A DNA stretch of 64,000 nt from the NCBI RefSeq assembly GCF_900444945.1, contig NZ_UFRM01000001.1, positions 754,501 through 818,500 on the forward strand, read 5' to 3'. Below are positions 38,304 to 48,918 of this stretch, piece after piece (position 1 is the stretch's first letter; every line of letters starts with the position of its first letter). The stretch is from Actinobacillus lignieresii. GTDB taxonomy: Bacteria; Pseudomonadota; Gammaproteobacteria; Enterobacterales; Pasteurellaceae. A program made the position numbers and the translations under genes. The notes under the pieces were generated by a model that worked only from the letters and a program-made list of their open reading frames with translations, made no database searches and had not been told where the DNA came from.

Positions 38304-38314
38304 AGAGAAAATCA

Positions 38315-39886
38315 ATGAACAACATTCACAATCACAAAATTTTAATTTTGGACTTCGGTTCACAATATACGCAATTAATCGCACGTCGTGTGCGTGAGAT
38401 TGGGGTTTACTGCGAACTTTGGGCGTGGGATGTCACTGAAGAACAGATCCGTGAATTTAATCCGACTGGGATTATTCTTTCAGGTGGTCCTGAAAGTACC
38501 ACTGAAGAAAACAGTCCTCGTGCGCCGGAATATGTATTTAACGCAGGCGTGCCAGTACTTGGTATTTGCTACGGTATGCAAACCATGGCGATGCAATTAG
38601 GCGGTTTAACTGAAACTTCTGATCACCGTGAATTCGGCTATGCTTCAGTTGATTTACAAGCAGCCGACGCGTTATTTGCAAAATTAAACGATAATTTGAC
38701 CGCTTCCGAGCCGAAATTAGACGTTTGGATGAGTCACGGCGATAAAGTAACTCGTTTACCGCAAGGTTTCCAAATTACTGGTGTAACCCCAACTTGCCCG
38801 ATTGCAGCAATGTCAGACGAAAGCCGTCGTTTCTATGGTGTGCAGTTCCACCCGGAAGTAACCCATACAAAAAGCGGTTTAGAGTTATTAACCAACTTCG
38901 TGGTAGGTATTTGTGGCTGTGAATGTAAATGGACGGCAGAAAACATTATCGAAGACGCTGTTGCTCGTATTAAAGAGCAAGTGGGCGATGACGAAGTCAT
39001 TTTAGGCTTATCAGGCGGTGTAGATTCATCAGTTACTGCCCTGCTTTTACACCGTGCTATCGGCAAAAACTTACACTGCGTATTCGTAGATAATGGTTTA
39101 TTACGTTTAAACGAAGGCGATCAAGTGATGGAAATGTTTGGCGATAAATTCGGCTTAAACATCATTCGAGTAAATGCTGAAGGCCGATTCTTAGACGCGT
39201 TAAAAGGCATTGATGAGCCGGAAGCAAAACGTAAAACCATTGGTAAAGTGTTTGTCGATGTATTCGATGATGAATCGAAAAAACTGACCTCAGTGAAATG
39301 GTTAGCACAAGGTACTATTTACCCTGACGTGATCGAATCGGCAGCAAGCAAAACCGGTAAAGCACACGTGATTAAATCTCACCACAACGTAGGCGGCTTA
39401 CCAGATTATATGAAACTCGGTTTAGTGGAACCGTTACGTGAATTATTCAAAGATGAAGTACGTAAAATTGGTTTAGCACTTGGTTTACCGGCAGAAATGT
39501 TAAATCGCCACCCATTCCCGGGTCCGGGTTTAGGTGTGCGTGTATTAGGTGAAATCAAGAAAGAATACTGCGATTTACTGCGTAAAGCGGATGCAATCTT
39601 TATCGAAGAGCTCTACAAAGCGGATTGGTATTACAAAGTAAGCCAAGCGTTTACCGTATTCCTTCCGGTAAAATCGGTGGGTGTAATGGGTGACGGTCGT
39701 AAATACGACTGGGTTGTTTCACTCCGTGCGGTAGAAACTATCGACTTTATGACCGCACATTGGGCGCATTTACCATACGATTTACTCGGTAAAATCTCAA
39801 ACCGTATTATCAATGAAGTAAACGGCATTTCCCGCGTGGTATATGACGTTTCAGGCAAACCGCCTGCAACGATTGAGTGGGAATAA
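38315..39886 (+). CDS. guaA: GMP synthase (glutamine-hydrolysing)
   Basis: 523 aa (E. coli 525). It aminates XMP to GMP using glutamine and ATP. The N-terminal class I amidotransferase has nucleophile C85 in VLGICYGMQ and its His/Glu partners in [10 protein letters not shown]. The PP-loop is [11 protein letters not shown], and the C-terminal dimer domain ends PPATIEWE. Expression normally couples it to guaB; here an intervening gene and terminator separate them. Confidence 0.97.
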   Translation: MNNIHNHKILILDFGSQYTQLIARRVREIGVYCELWAWDVTEEQIREFNPTGIILSGGPESTTEENSPRAPEYVFNAGVPVLGICYGMQTMAMQLGGLTETSDHREFGYASVDLQAADALFAKLNDNLTASEPKLDVWMSHGDKVTRLPQGFQITGVTPTCPIAAMSDESRRFYGVQFHPEVTHTKSGLELLTNFVVGICGCECKWTAENIIEDAVARIKEQVGDDEVILGLSGGVDSSVTALLLHRAIGKNLHCVFVDNGLLRLNEGDQVMEMFGDKFGLNIIRVNAEGRFLDALKGIDEPEAKRKTIGKVFVDVFDDESKKLTSVKWLAQGTIYPDVIESAASKTGKAHVIKSHHNVGGLPDYMKLGLVEPLRELFKDEVRKIGLALGLPAEMLNRHPFPGPGLGVRVLGEIKKEYCDLLRKADAIFIEELYKADWYYKVSQAFTVFLPVKSVGVMGDGRKYDWVVSLRAVETIDFMTAHWAHLPYDLLGKISNRIINEVNGISRVVYDVSGKPPATIEWE

Positions 39887-39929
39887 GAAACCCGCTTTTC
39901 GGTTGATTACAATTCATTTCAAAAATAGT

Positions 39930-39956
39930 AAAGCCCTGCAATTGCAGGGCTTTATT
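39930..39956. terminator. Bidirectional terminator between guaA and the phosphosugar mutase gene
   Basis: A perfect 24-nt palindrome (39930-39953; arms AAAGCCCTGC) with T-rich runs on both sides, between convergent genes. Confidence 0.9.
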
Positions 39957-39964
39957 TATGCTAA

Positions 39965-41623
39965 TTAGCAATCTTGTTTGCCATATTGCTCTTGGCGTAA
40001 TAATTCACGTACGCTTTCGTCAAATTGGCTTAATACTTTGTCTGCATCCGCTGCATCTTTACCTTTCGCATCTAAGTAGAACTTAATTTTCGGTTCCGTA
40101 CCGGACGGACGAGTGATTAAACGGCTACCGTTTTCTAATACGAATACCAGAATATCGCTTTGGCGATCCGTTTTCGTATGGTCAATTAGTTGAGCCACGC
40201 TGAAACCGCCGATTGCACTCGGCGGGTTGTTGCGTAACGCCGTCATTAATTTACCGATTTCAGATAAATCGCTAACACGAATTGAAATTTGACCGCTTAC
40301 ATAAGCACCGAATTCATTATTGAAATCGGTGATTGCGTCTTGCAACGTTTTACCTTGTGCTTTTAAGTTACGGATAAAATCTAAGAACACAATAGCCGCT
40401 GAAATACCGTCTTTATCACGTACTTTATCAGGGTCAACCAAATAGCCTAACGCTTCTTCAAAACCGAATAATAAGCCGTTTACTTTACCGATATATTTAA
40501 AGCCGGTTAAAGTTTCTTCCGATTGTAAACCGTATTTTTTCGCAATTTCAGCCAATGCCGGCGAAGACACTAATGAACAAGCTAATACGCCTTGTTTACC
40601 TTGTGCGTGATACTGTTTAGCTAAATACCAACCTAATAAACAGCCAACAACGTTACCGTGTAAACCTTTCCAGTTACCTTGTGCATCCGGCATAGCTACC
40701 GCTAAACGGTCTGCATCCGGGTCATTGGCAATGATAAATTCCGCATTCTTCTCTTTCGCTAATTTAATTGCTAAGTCTAATGCACCTTTTTCTTCCGGAT
40801 TCGGGAAATTCACGGTTGGGAAAGAACCGTCCGGTTGAATTTGTTCTGCCACTAAATGCGGTTGCGGTAAGCCGGCTTTTTCTAACGTTTTGCTTAATAC
40901 TTCATAACCGACACCATGCATTGCGGTATAAACATAGTTAATCTCTGCTGCCTGCTCTTTCGCTAATGCGGCTGTTTTTTCGATATATGCTTCTACGATT
41001 TCATCATCTAATACGGTAAAGTCTTGGCTACGTGGTAGATCCGCAATATTACCTGCCGCCACTTTATCAATTAATGCCGCAATATCTTTATCCGCCGGCG
41101 AAACGATTTGACCGCCGCCGTTTGCTTTACCTAAATACACTTTATAACCGTTATCTTCCGGTGGGTTGTGGCTTGCGGTTACCATAACGCCTGCTGTGGT
41201 ATCAAAATATTTAATTGCATACGCAAGTACAGGCGTTGGTAATTTACGGGGTAATAAATAAGCCTTAATCCCTGCACCCGCCATAATTTCTGCGGTATCA
41301 CGTGCAAACACGTCCGAGTTTTTACGACCGTCATAACCGATAACGATTGAAGGTGCTTTATCGTAGCCTTTTAAATAATCCGCTAAACCGCCGGCAGCTT
41401 GAGCTACCAATACACGGTTCATCCCCATAGAACCCGCTTGTAAGCGACCACGTAAACCAGCCGTACCGAATTGTAAACGACCGTCAAAACGAGCGGTCAA
41501 TTCCGCTAAGGCTTTTTCATCGCCTGCTTGCGCTGCTTCGATAAGTCGAACTAATTCGGCACGAGTTTCTTGATCCGGATCTTGTGCCAACCAATTTTGG
41601 GCGATAGTAAAAATTGTACTCAT
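39965..41623 (-). CDS. Phospho-sugar mutase (phosphoglucomutase / phosphomannomutase)
   Basis: 552-aa alpha-D-phosphohexomutase of the PGM2-like long type. The phosphoserine loop is TASHNPPEDNGYK, the Mg2+ loop is ANDPDADRLAVA, the sugar-binding loop contains GFEEALGY, and the C-terminal phosphate-binding loop is RPSGTEPKIKFY, so all four active-site elements are intact. It interconverts hexose 1- and 6-phosphates for LPS, capsule or glycogen sugars. Glucose or mannose preference cannot be read by eye. Confidence 0.9.
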   Translation of the reverse strand: MSTIFTIAQNWLAQDPDQETRAELVRLIEAAQAGDEKALAELTARFDGRLQFGTAGLRGRLQAGSMGMNRVLVAQAAGGLADYLKGYDKAPSIVIGYDGRKNSDVFARDTAEIMAGAGIKAYLLPRKLPTPVLAYAIKYFDTTAGVMVTASHNPPEDNGYKVYLGKANGGGQIVSPADKDIAALIDKVAAGNIADLPRSQDFTVLDDEIVEAYIEKTAALAKEQAAEINYVYTAMHGVGYEVLSKTLEKAGLPQPHLVAEQIQPDGSFPTVNFPNPEEKGALDLAIKLAKEKNAEFIIANDPDADRLAVAMPDAQGNWKGLHGNVVGCLLGWYLAKQYHAQGKQGVLACSLVSSPALAEIAKKYGLQSEETLTGFKYIGKVNGLLFGFEEALGYLVDPDKVRDKDGISAAIVFLDFIRNLKAQGKTLQDAITDFNNEFGAYVSGQISIRVSDLSEIGKLMTALRNNPPSAIGGFSVAQLIDHTKTDRQSDILVFVLENGSRLITRPSGTEPKIKFYLDAKGKDAADADKVLSQFDESVRELLRQEQYGKQDC

Positions 41624-41917
41624 AGCAATTCCTTATACTAAAAAATGATGAATAAAAACATATATAGCCTAACGGAAAATAGCATAAATAAAAATGATTT
41701 ATTGTATCTTTTTAGTTAGTTTGTGATCTGTTTCTCAAATAACCGTCAAGCAAACGGTTGCGAGCTATCTAAATGAAAAATAAGCCTTTTTCCTATTCAC
41801 TCGATTTTATACAATTATATAAAACATAAGAATTTAATCACGAATAAAATGTCATATTTTCCCGACAGCTAAATTTCTATAAAATATAAAATCTATTTGC
41901 TAACTTGAGAGCCGTCT
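41624..41917. other. AT-rich divergent region without a gene
   Basis: Separates the mutase gene and the DUF1919 gene. It must hold both promoters but I see no convincing hexamer pair, hairpin or ORF longer than 18 codons. One degenerate uptake-signal-like stretch (CAAGCAAACGGTT, near 41748) is present. Confidence 0.5.
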
Positions 41918-42538
41918 ATGTTAAAACTCGCTAAAAAGGCATTAAATAAGTTTCTACGTAAAACGATTAATCGCCGAAACCGCCAACAATTACAAAATCA
42001 CACGATGTCCGTACTATCGATTAACTGTAACGGCGCATTTATTTTGCACGATTTGAACGAACAATTTCGTTCTCCGTTTGTGAATTTATATCTCTCTCCG
42101 ACCGACTTTTTGAAATACTTAAAAAATATGCCGCACTATATGCAGGCTGAACTGACCTTTATCGCCTCTGAAAAGAACTATCCGGTCGGGAAATTGGATG
42201 ATCTCACCATTCATTTTATGCACTATCATTCCGAGCAAGAAGCGGCAAGTAAATGGGCGGAACGTAGCAAACGCATTAATTTGGATAACCTGTTTGTGAT
42301 GATGACCGATCGTGACGGCTGTACTTACCAAGATTTGCAAGAATTCGACCGCTTGCCGTTCGCAAATAAAGTGGTCTTTACCCATAAGCCTTATCCGGAA
42401 TTAAAATCGGCTTTTTATATCGAAGGATTTGAAAATCAAACGCAAGTCGGCGATTTATTCGAGTTTTCCGGCTGGGACGGTAAGAAATATTATGACCAAT
42501 TGGATTATGTGAATTGGTTTAACGGGAAAGGTTTCTAG
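41918..42538 (+). CDS. DUF1919 family protein, probable surface-glycan gene
   Basis: 206 aa, soluble, with a very basic N-terminal helix (residues 1-28). After it comes SVLSINCNGAFILHDLNEQFRSPF (shown in part), then YPVGKLDDLTIHFMHY, EAASKWAERSKRIN and NLFVMMTDRDGCTY, the conserved blocks of DUF1919, a family found in exopolysaccharide and LPS loci. The activity is not established. There is no glycosyltransferase cluster here; the following gene encodes a CHY zinc finger only 3 bp on, so the two are probably co-transcribed. Confidence 0.75.
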   Translation: MLKLAKKALNKFLRKTINRRNRQQLQNHTMSVLSINCNGAFILHDLNEQFRSPFVNLYLSPTDFLKYLKNMPHYMQAELTFIASEKNYPVGKLDDLTIHFMHYHSEQEAASKWAERSKRINLDNLFVMMTDRDGCTYQDLQEFDRLPFANKVVFTHKPYPELKSAFYIEGFENQTQVGDLFEFSGWDGKKYYDQLDYVNWFNGKGF

Positions 42539-42541
42539 CGT

Positions 42542-42859
42542 ATGTTTAAGGTTTACGGTTTAACGGTAGATGATCAAACACGCTGTCAGCATTATCATTC
42601 GGTACTGGATATTATCGCCATTAAATTCAAATGTTGTAATAAATTTTACCCCTGCTACCTATGTCATCAAGCCTGTGAAACACACGATATTGAACGCTGG
42701 CAAGCAACTGAATTTGATAAGCACGCAATTTTATGCGGTAATTGCCGACAAACTTTAACCATTCGGCAATATATGCAGGTTACGCATTGCCCTTACTGCC
42801 AAGCACAATTTAATAGCGGCTGTCAGAAACACTATTCGATCTATTTTGAGGTAGAATAA
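42542..42859 (+). CDS. CHY-type zinc finger protein
   Basis: 105 aa. Cysteines and histidines follow the CHY zinc-finger pattern: RCQHYHSVLDIIAIKFKCC, then YPCYLCHQACETHDIERW, CGNC, and THCPYCQAQFNSGCQKHY, enough ligands for three zinc ions. The same domain occurs in eukaryotic Hot13 and in small bacterial proteins of unknown role. It starts 3 bp after the DUF1919 stop and ends before a bidirectional uptake-signal terminator. Confidence 0.85.
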   Translation: MFKVYGLTVDDQTRCQHYHSVLDIIAIKFKCCNKFYPCYLCHQACETHDIERWQATEFDKHAILCGNCRQTLTIRQYMQVTHCPYCQAQFNSGCQKHYSIYFEVE

Positions 42860-42893
42860 AAATAGATTGAAATCCATATAAATATCAAAAAAG

Positions 42894-42937
42894 CAAGCGG
42901 TCGCTTTTGCAAAAAAATCTGCGAAAACGACCGCTTG
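42894..42937. terminator. Inverted uptake-signal terminator between the CHY gene and glmU
   Basis: CAAGCGGTCGCTTTTGC (42894-42910) pairs, with one mismatch, with the segment 42921-42937; AT-rich flanks on both sides. Confidence 0.75.
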
Positions 42938-42965
42938 TTAATTTTTATATTTTGAGGTTAATCCG

Positions 42966-44330
42966 CTATTTTTTCTTTGTCGGACGCTGCCAGCCTTGAA
43001 TATGACGTTGTGGTACACGGCTAATCACCAACTCGTTTTCCGCCACATCTTTAGTTACGGTTGCACCCGCACCGATTGTTGCACCGTCTGCGATAGTCAC
43101 CGGTGCGACTAATTGGCTGTCCGAGCCGACAAACACATTGTTACCGATAATCGTTTTGAATTTGTTTGCACCGTCATAGTTGCAAGTAATTACACCCGCA
43201 CCGATATTACAATTGCTCCCTACTTCCGCATCACCGACATAAGTTAAGTGGTTTACTTTTGATCCTTTACCGACTTGTGCGTTTTTAATCTCGACGAAGT
43301 TACCAACATGAGTTTCTTCCGCAAGATTTGCCCCCGGACGTAAACGAGAGAACGGACCGATTTGTGCCGCTTTACCCACTACCGCATCTTCAATTACAGA
43401 ATACGGTTTAATTTCTACATCATCGCCGATTTCGCAGTTTTTAAGTACACAACCTGCACCGATACGAACACGATTACCCAGTTTTACTTCACCTTCGATA
43501 ATGACGTTTACATCAATTTCAACATCTTTACCGTGAGTTAAGCTACCACGAATATCAAAACGAGCCGGATCAATTAAACGCACGCCGGCTAACAGTAATT
43601 TTTCCGCTTGCGTTTTTTGGTAGAAACGCTCTAATGCGGCAAGTTGTAAACGGTTATTCGCCCCTTCAACTTCCATAAACTCACTCGCTTGTACCGCTTG
43701 AACTTTATAGCCGTCTTGATTTGCCATTGCGATCACATCTGTAATATAGTATTCGCCCTGTGCATTATTGTTATTCAAATTAGCCAGCCATTTTTTGAAA
43801 CTGGCACCGCTCGCTACCATTACGCCGGTATTCACTTCACGGATTTTTAATTGTTCCGCATTCGCATCTTTTTGCTCCACAATCGCAACCACGGAACCGT
43901 TTTCACGAATAATACGTCCGTAACCGTTCGGATTTTCTAATTCTACGGTTAATAATGCGATACCGTTTGCCGGTTTTGCCACAATCAAACGCTCTAAGGT
44001 TTCTTTGGTAATTAACGGCGCATCACCGTAAAGCATTAAGATATTTTCATCGTCTGCAAAGAACGGCGCAGCCTGTTGCATTGCATGCCCCGTGCCTAAC
44101 TGCTCCGCTTGTAATACCCAATTTACCGGCTCGGAACTTAAGCGTTGTTGTAATAATTCACCGCCGTGACCGTAAATTAAATGAATTTGTTTAGCATCGA
44201 TCTGCTTTGCCGTATCGATAACATGTTGAACCATCGGCTTACCTGCAACGGTGTGAAGCACTTTGGGTAAATCAGAATACATACGAGTACCTTTACCCGC
44301 CGCTAAAATTACTACGCTTAGTTGAGTCAT
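42966..44330 (-). CDS. glmU: Bifunctional GlmU: glucosamine-1-P acetyltransferase / UDP-GlcNAc pyrophosphorylase
   Basis: 454 aa (E. coli 456). It makes UDP-GlcNAc for peptidoglycan and LPS. The N-terminal uridylyltransferase begins [20 protein letters not shown]. From about residue 250 a left-handed beta-helix of hexapeptide repeats carries the acetyltransferase, with [21 protein letters not shown] near its catalytic histidine. In E. coli it pairs with glmS; here it is alone. Confidence 0.97.
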   Translation of the reverse strand: MTQLSVVILAAGKGTRMYSDLPKVLHTVAGKPMVQHVIDTAKQIDAKQIHLIYGHGGELLQQRLSSEPVNWVLQAEQLGTGHAMQQAAPFFADDENILMLYGDAPLITKETLERLIVAKPANGIALLTVELENPNGYGRIIRENGSVVAIVEQKDANAEQLKIREVNTGVMVASGASFKKWLANLNNNNAQGEYYITDVIAMANQDGYKVQAVQASEFMEVEGANNRLQLAALERFYQKTQAEKLLLAGVRLIDPARFDIRGSLTHGKDVEIDVNVIIEGEVKLGNRVRIGAGCVLKNCEIGDDVEIKPYSVIEDAVVGKAAQIGPFSRLRPGANLAEETHVGNFVEIKNAQVGKGSKVNHLTYVGDAEVGSNCNIGAGVITCNYDGANKFKTIIGNNVFVGSDSQLVAPVTIADGATIGAGATVTKDVAENELVISRVPQRHIQGWQRPTKKK

Positions 44331-44502
44331 TGTGTAATCCCTTAATGAATTAAATAAATACTATAATATTGTAATAGAAAAACGCCATAAACAGAATGAA
44401 CTACATATTGCTAAAATACATTTTCTTCATGTTTATTAATTTTTGATATAAATTCGTTCGATTAGTTCTGGAACTTCTGCGATTTTATTGATTAAAAGAT
44501 AT

Positions 44503-44533
44503 AAAAAAGCTCCGACGTATTGACGGAGCTTTT
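44503..44533 (-). terminator. Terminator of the RND efflux operon
   Basis: AAAAGCTCCG (44505-44514) pairs perfectly with CGGAGCTTTT (44524-44533); T run on the minus strand. Confidence 0.9.
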
Positions 44534-44548
44534 CAACCATTTAATCAA

Positions 44549-47500
44549 TTACATACCGGTATGCTCGATTTTTTCTACGGATGCTTTAGCATATTTTTCT
44601 TCGTCAAACTCACGAAGCGGTTTATGCTCTTGTCCTAAGAAGGTATAAATAACCGGTAGTACAAACAAGGTAAATAATGTCCCGATGCTTAAACCGGCAA
44701 CAATCACCATCCCCATACTGAAACGAGCAATAGCCCCTGCACCCATCGCAAACAATAACGGGATCAAGCCGGCCACCATCGCCGCGGTCGTCATCATAAT
44801 CGGGCGTAAACGAATAGTTGCCGAATGAACGATCGCATCAAAACGGGATAAGCCGTTATGTAACTGTTCTTCTTTCGCCACTTCGCACATTAAGATACCG
44901 TGCTTAGTAATCAAACCGACTAACGTTACTAAACCTACTTGCGAATAGATATTTAAAGTTGCACCGGCTATTCCGGCAATACCTAACACATTCAGTACGA
45001 CTAAAGCGCCACTTAATGCAAGCGGTACCGAAACCAAAATTACCATCGGATCACGCCAAGATTCAAACTGAATCGCAAGAACAAGATAGATAATCACGAC
45101 GGCTAAAGCAAATGTCATCGCCATTGCATTACCTTCTTGTACATATTGGCGCGCTTCGGATTTAAAGTCGTATTGATAACCTTGCGGTAAGCTGCGATCA
45201 AGCTCCGCTTTAGCCCAATTTACCGCATCACCGATTGAGCTGGATACCACACCGGAAATCGTTGCGGAATTTAACTGGTTCATACGAGGTAACGCCGCCG
45301 GTTCCGTTGATAACTCTAAAGAAACAAACGAACTTAACGGCACGGACTCGCCACTTGCAGTGGTTACATAATAATTAACCAAATCCTGCGGATTTAATCG
45401 ATCTTGACGAACCGCTTGCGACACAATCGGATAAGCACGAGAGTCGATATCAACACGCGTAATAATCGCGCCGGATAAATATGCTCCTAACGTACCGCTT
45501 ACCTGTTGCATCGTTACACCGTAAGTCCCCATTTTCTCACGATCAAATTTCCATTTCATCGTGACCGTATCAAATTTCAAATCCAGACTTGAGAAGAAGA
45601 ATTGACCCGATGCTTGCGCTTTTTTCAAGAAGTCGTTCGCGACATCGGCTAACTTCACATAATTATCCGCCGTAGTAATTACTAATGAGAACGGTAAACC
45701 GTTTTCACCGGTTGAAATTTCCGGGAAGGAAATTGCGTTAATATCCATACCGACTACGTTTTTCGCAATTGCAGAAACGTCCGCCGAAATCGGTTTACGT
45801 TCACGCTCACGCTCGCTCCAGTCTTTTAATGAAATAATTGATAAGGCACTGTTTGCGCCGTTAAAACCGGAAACAGTCATCATCGATGCGACTTCCGGAA
45901 TTTTCCCGGCCTCTTCATTAAATTTTTCCGTTGCCGCTTGCGTATAATCTAAGTTGGTATTGGACGGGCCGTTACCGATACCGACCACGAATCCACGGTC
46001 TTCGGTCGGTGCAACCTCACTGGAAAGAGAAGTTAATAACGTCGGTAATACCGCAAAAATGCTCATTGCAAAGATAACCACTAACCAACGTACCGACATC
46101 ACACCTCTTAACATATTGGTATAACAAGCGGTCATTTTATCTAGCATTGTATTGATACATTTTGAGAAACGACTTTCGTTTTCTTCATTATGCTCTTTTA
46201 ATACTCGGCTGGACATCATCGGAGATAAGGTTAATGCCGCAATCCCTGAAATAAATACCGCACCGGCAAGCGTTAGTGCAAACTCTTTAAATAAAGAGCC
46301 GGTAACGCCTTCCATTAATGCCATCGGAGAATATACCGCAGCAAGTGTTATGGTCATTGAAATTACCGGTAAGGCGATTTCACGTGTACCGATGATCGCC
46401 GCATCAAACGGTGTTTTCCCTTCTTTTACGTGGCGTTCGACGTTTTCCAACACCACAATCGCATCGTCCACCACAAGCCCGATTGCCAACACTAACGCTA
46501 ACAAGGTTAATAAGTTAATAGAGAATCCGAACATTTGCAGGAAGAATAACACCCCGATCAATGAAATCGGAATAGTAATAATCGGCACAATCATTGCGCG
46601 TAATGATCCTAAGAAAAGAATGATTACCGCTAATACGATAACTGTCGCCTCTCCGATAGTTTTAATTACCTCATTAATCGAGCTGTTAATTGCAACCGTT
46701 TTATCATACATAATTTGACCGTTCACTGACGACGGTAAATTTTTAGTGATAAGGTCAAATACCGGATAAATATCTTTTGCCACCGTAAGCGAGTTAGCCG
46801 TTGTTGCGGCACTAACCGCTAATACAACCGCTTCTTTACCGTCTGCGATAGCTCGGGAAGCGTCTTGATATTTATCCAATTCAACTTTTGCAATATCTTT
46901 AAGTTTAACGATACGACCGTCGGAAGTTGTCGAAATGGTTACGTTTTCCAGTTCTTCGACAGACGGCGTACTGGATTCCACTTTGTTCTTATAAACCGTG
47001 TAATAACCGTTCGCATTACCGGCAGCCGTATTTAAGTTATTCGCACTTAACGCCGATAATACCGCCGCACCGGAAAGGTTATTTCCCGCCATTTTGTCCG
47101 GGTCTAACCAAATACGTAAACCGAAGTTCGCCGCACCGAAAATATCTACGCTCGAAACGCCGTTTACCGTAAAGAATTGAGGTTTAACCACACGATTGAT
47201 ATAGTCGGTAATTTGCGGTGTAGAAAGTTCATCCGAAACGAAACGGATATACATTAACGCATCGTTCGAACCGGACGAAACGCTAATGGACGGATCGTCA
47301 ATACCGCTCGGCAAATTCGCACGAATCGCATTTACCTTCGCAGAAATATCCGCGAGCGCCATTTGCGGATTGGTATTTAACTTCATCTTAATCGTTGTCG
47401 TGGAAGAACTAGGACCGCTTGATGAAGTAACATAGTCGATATTATCCGCCTGCGCTACCGCTTCTTCAATTTGAGAAGTTACCAATGCCTGCATAAGGCT

Positions 47501-47668
47501 TGCATCCGCACCCGAATAATTGACTTTTACCGTGACAATAGAAATCGTCATTTCGGGATATTCGCGTACTTGAAGTTTGTTAATAGATTGCAAACCTAAA
47601 ATGGTAATCAGCAAACTAATACAAACGGCAAGTACCGGACGTTTAATAAAAATATCAGTAAATTTCAT
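44549..47668 (-). CDS. RND multidrug efflux permease, AcrB/MexF family
   Basis: 1039-aa inner-membrane proton antiporter (usual length about 1030-1050). The first helix lies in FIKRPVLAVCISLLITILG, followed by a large periplasmic porter domain, six helices, a second periplasmic domain and six more. The proton-relay aspartate pair is in VVDDAIVVLENVERH, with matching family blocks GLVTLVGLITKHGIL and RFSMGMVIVAG. It would export hydrophobic or amphiphilic compounds together with the adaptor encoded 12 bp upstream. No outer-membrane channel gene is present, so a TolC-like protein from elsewhere is needed. Confidence 0.92.
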   Translation of the reverse strand: MKFTDIFIKRPVLAVCISLLITILGLQSINKLQVREYPEMTISIVTVKVNYSGADASLMQALVTSQIEEAVAQADNIDYVTSSSGPSSSTTTIKMKLNTNPQMALADISAKVNAIRANLPSGIDDPSISVSSGSNDALMYIRFVSDELSTPQITDYINRVVKPQFFTVNGVSSVDIFGAANFGLRIWLDPDKMAGNNLSGAAVLSALSANNLNTAAGNANGYYTVYKNKVESSTPSVEELENVTISTTSDGRIVKLKDIAKVELDKYQDASRAIADGKEAVVLAVSAATTANSLTVAKDIYPVFDLITKNLPSSVNGQIMYDKTVAINSSINEVIKTIGEATVIVLAVIILFLGSLRAMIVPIITIPISLIGVLFFLQMFGFSINLLTLLALVLAIGLVVDDAIVVLENVERHVKEGKTPFDAAIIGTREIALPVISMTITLAAVYSPMALMEGVTGSLFKEFALTLAGAVFISGIAALTLSPMMSSRVLKEHNEENESRFSKCINTMLDKMTACYTNMLRGVMSVRWLVVIFAMSIFAVLPTLLTSLSSEVAPTEDRGFVVGIGNGPSNTNLDYTQAATEKFNEEAGKIPEVASMMTVSGFNGANSALSIISLKDWSERERERKPISADVSAIAKNVVGMDINAISFPEISTGENGLPFSLVITTADNYVKLADVANDFLKKAQASGQFFFSSLDLKFDTVTMKWKFDREKMGTYGVTMQQVSGTLGAYLSGAIITRVDIDSRAYPIVSQAVRQDRLNPQDLVNYYVTTASGESVPLSSFVSLELSTEPAALPRMNQLNSATISGVVSSSIGDAVNWAKAELDRSLPQGYQYDFKSEARQYVQEGNAMAMTFALAVVIIYLVLAIQFESWRDPMVILVSVPLALSGALVVLNVLGIAGIAGATLNIYSQVGLVTLVGLITKHGILMCEVAKEEQLHNGLSRFDAIVHSATIRLRPIMMTTAAMVAGLIPLLFAMGAGAIARFSMGMVIVAGLSIGTLFTLFVLPVIYTFLGQEHKPLREFDEEKYAKASVEKIEHTGM

Positions 47669-47680
47669 TGATTACCTCAA

Positions 47681-48886
47681 TTAAAGTCTACTTTCTTTAG
47701 CAGGTTGAGTCACACCGACCGCTTCTTGATCAGAGACGATGACAAGTGCGTTATTGCTTAAACGTTGGAATCCGCCCGTTACAATTAAATCACCGGTTTT
47801 TACGCCTTTTGCCAATTGTGCATAAATACCGCTACGATCTAATGTTTTTACTTCAACCTGTTTTACACGATACATTTTTTCCACTTTTAATTTCGGATTT
47901 TGTTCCGCCATTTTGGTCGCTAATTGTTTATCTGCTTCGGAAAGCGGTTGTAAGACATAAAGGGTTTCGCCGTACATAGTATAAGTTACCGCTATTTGCG
48001 GTACGACGATTTGATCTTTCTCCGTCGGTAACGCAACGTTTAAGCGTGCGAACATTCCCGATAATAATTTGTTCTGATTTTCAGTAATTACCGCTTCCAC
48101 ATTGATTAACCCCGTCGTATGATCAACCGCCGGATCGATTGCAACGATACTCGCCGGGAAAGTTTGTCCCGGTAACGCATCGACCACCGCAGTCACTTTT
48201 TGTCCTACCACGATTTTCTCAACATCGGTTTGCGGTAAGGTAAAACGCACTTTCATCGAACTTTGATCTTCAACACGTACGATTTGCGTACCCGTCGTAA
48301 TGTATTGTCCGACATTCACATTTACGATACCGGCAAGTCCGTTAAACGGCGCATAAACTTTACGACGAGCGATTGAAGCCTTTAAAGATTCAATATTTGC
48401 CAATAATTGATTATAAGCCGATTGCGCATTATCAAATTCCGCCTTAGACGCACTGTTTGATGCGACAAGATTACGATAACGCTCATAATTGGCTTTAGCA
48501 TTCGGTAACTGTGCTTGTGAAGCGCGTAAAGTGGCTTCCTCTACCGCACTATCAAATTCCACTAACAAATCACCCTTGTTCACTCTTTGCCCTGAACGTA
48601 CATGTACTTTAGTTACCGTACCCGATGCCTCGGCACTTAACATCGCACCTTGATTCGGTCTGATATAACCGACAGCGGAAATATTCGGTGTCCATTCTCG
48701 CGTTGAAATCGTCATCGCCGTAATTTCACTTACTGTTTCCGGCATATTTGCCGCTGCTTCCGCTTTCTTACCCGCAATAAATTTCTGCATTCCCGCTACC
48801 CCGACAAAGGCAACGAGAACAACAACTAAGGTTATCGCAATCAAAAACTTTCTGCCTTTACCCGGCTTTTGGTTTTCCGTCGTCAT
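47681..48886 (-). CDS. RND efflux periplasmic adaptor
   Basis: 401 aa. An N-terminal membrane anchor (about residues 14-33, FLIAITLVVVLVAFVGVAG) precedes the biotinyl-lipoyl halves (GAMLSAEASGTVTKVHVRSG and FNGLAGIVNVNVGQ), a coiled-coil hairpin between them and the beta-barrel and membrane-proximal domains. It bridges the pump to an outer-membrane channel. The ATG at 48886 follows ACGGAGAG; the frame is open further up, to 49039, but that part overlaps the TetR gene and is not homologous. Operon order: TetR, adaptor, pump. Confidence 0.9.
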   Translation of the reverse strand: MTTENQKPGKGRKFLIAITLVVVLVAFVGVAGMQKFIAGKKAEAAANMPETVSEITAMTISTREWTPNISAVGYIRPNQGAMLSAEASGTVTKVHVRSGQRVNKGDLLVEFDSAVEEATLRASQAQLPNAKANYERYRNLVASNSASKAEFDNAQSAYNQLLANIESLKASIARRKVYAPFNGLAGIVNVNVGQYITTGTQIVRVEDQSSMKVRFTLPQTDVEKIVVGQKVTAVVDALPGQTFPASIVAIDPAVDHTTGLINVEAVITENQNKLLSGMFARLNVALPTEKDQIVVPQIAVTYTMYGETLYVLQPLSEADKQLATKMAEQNPKLKVEKMYRVKQVEVKTLDRSGIYAQLAKGVKTGDLIVTGGFQRLSNNALVIVSDQEAVGVTQPAKESRL

Positions 48887-48918
48887 AGTCTCTCCGTAAA
48901 ATAAAATGAAAAACTTCC

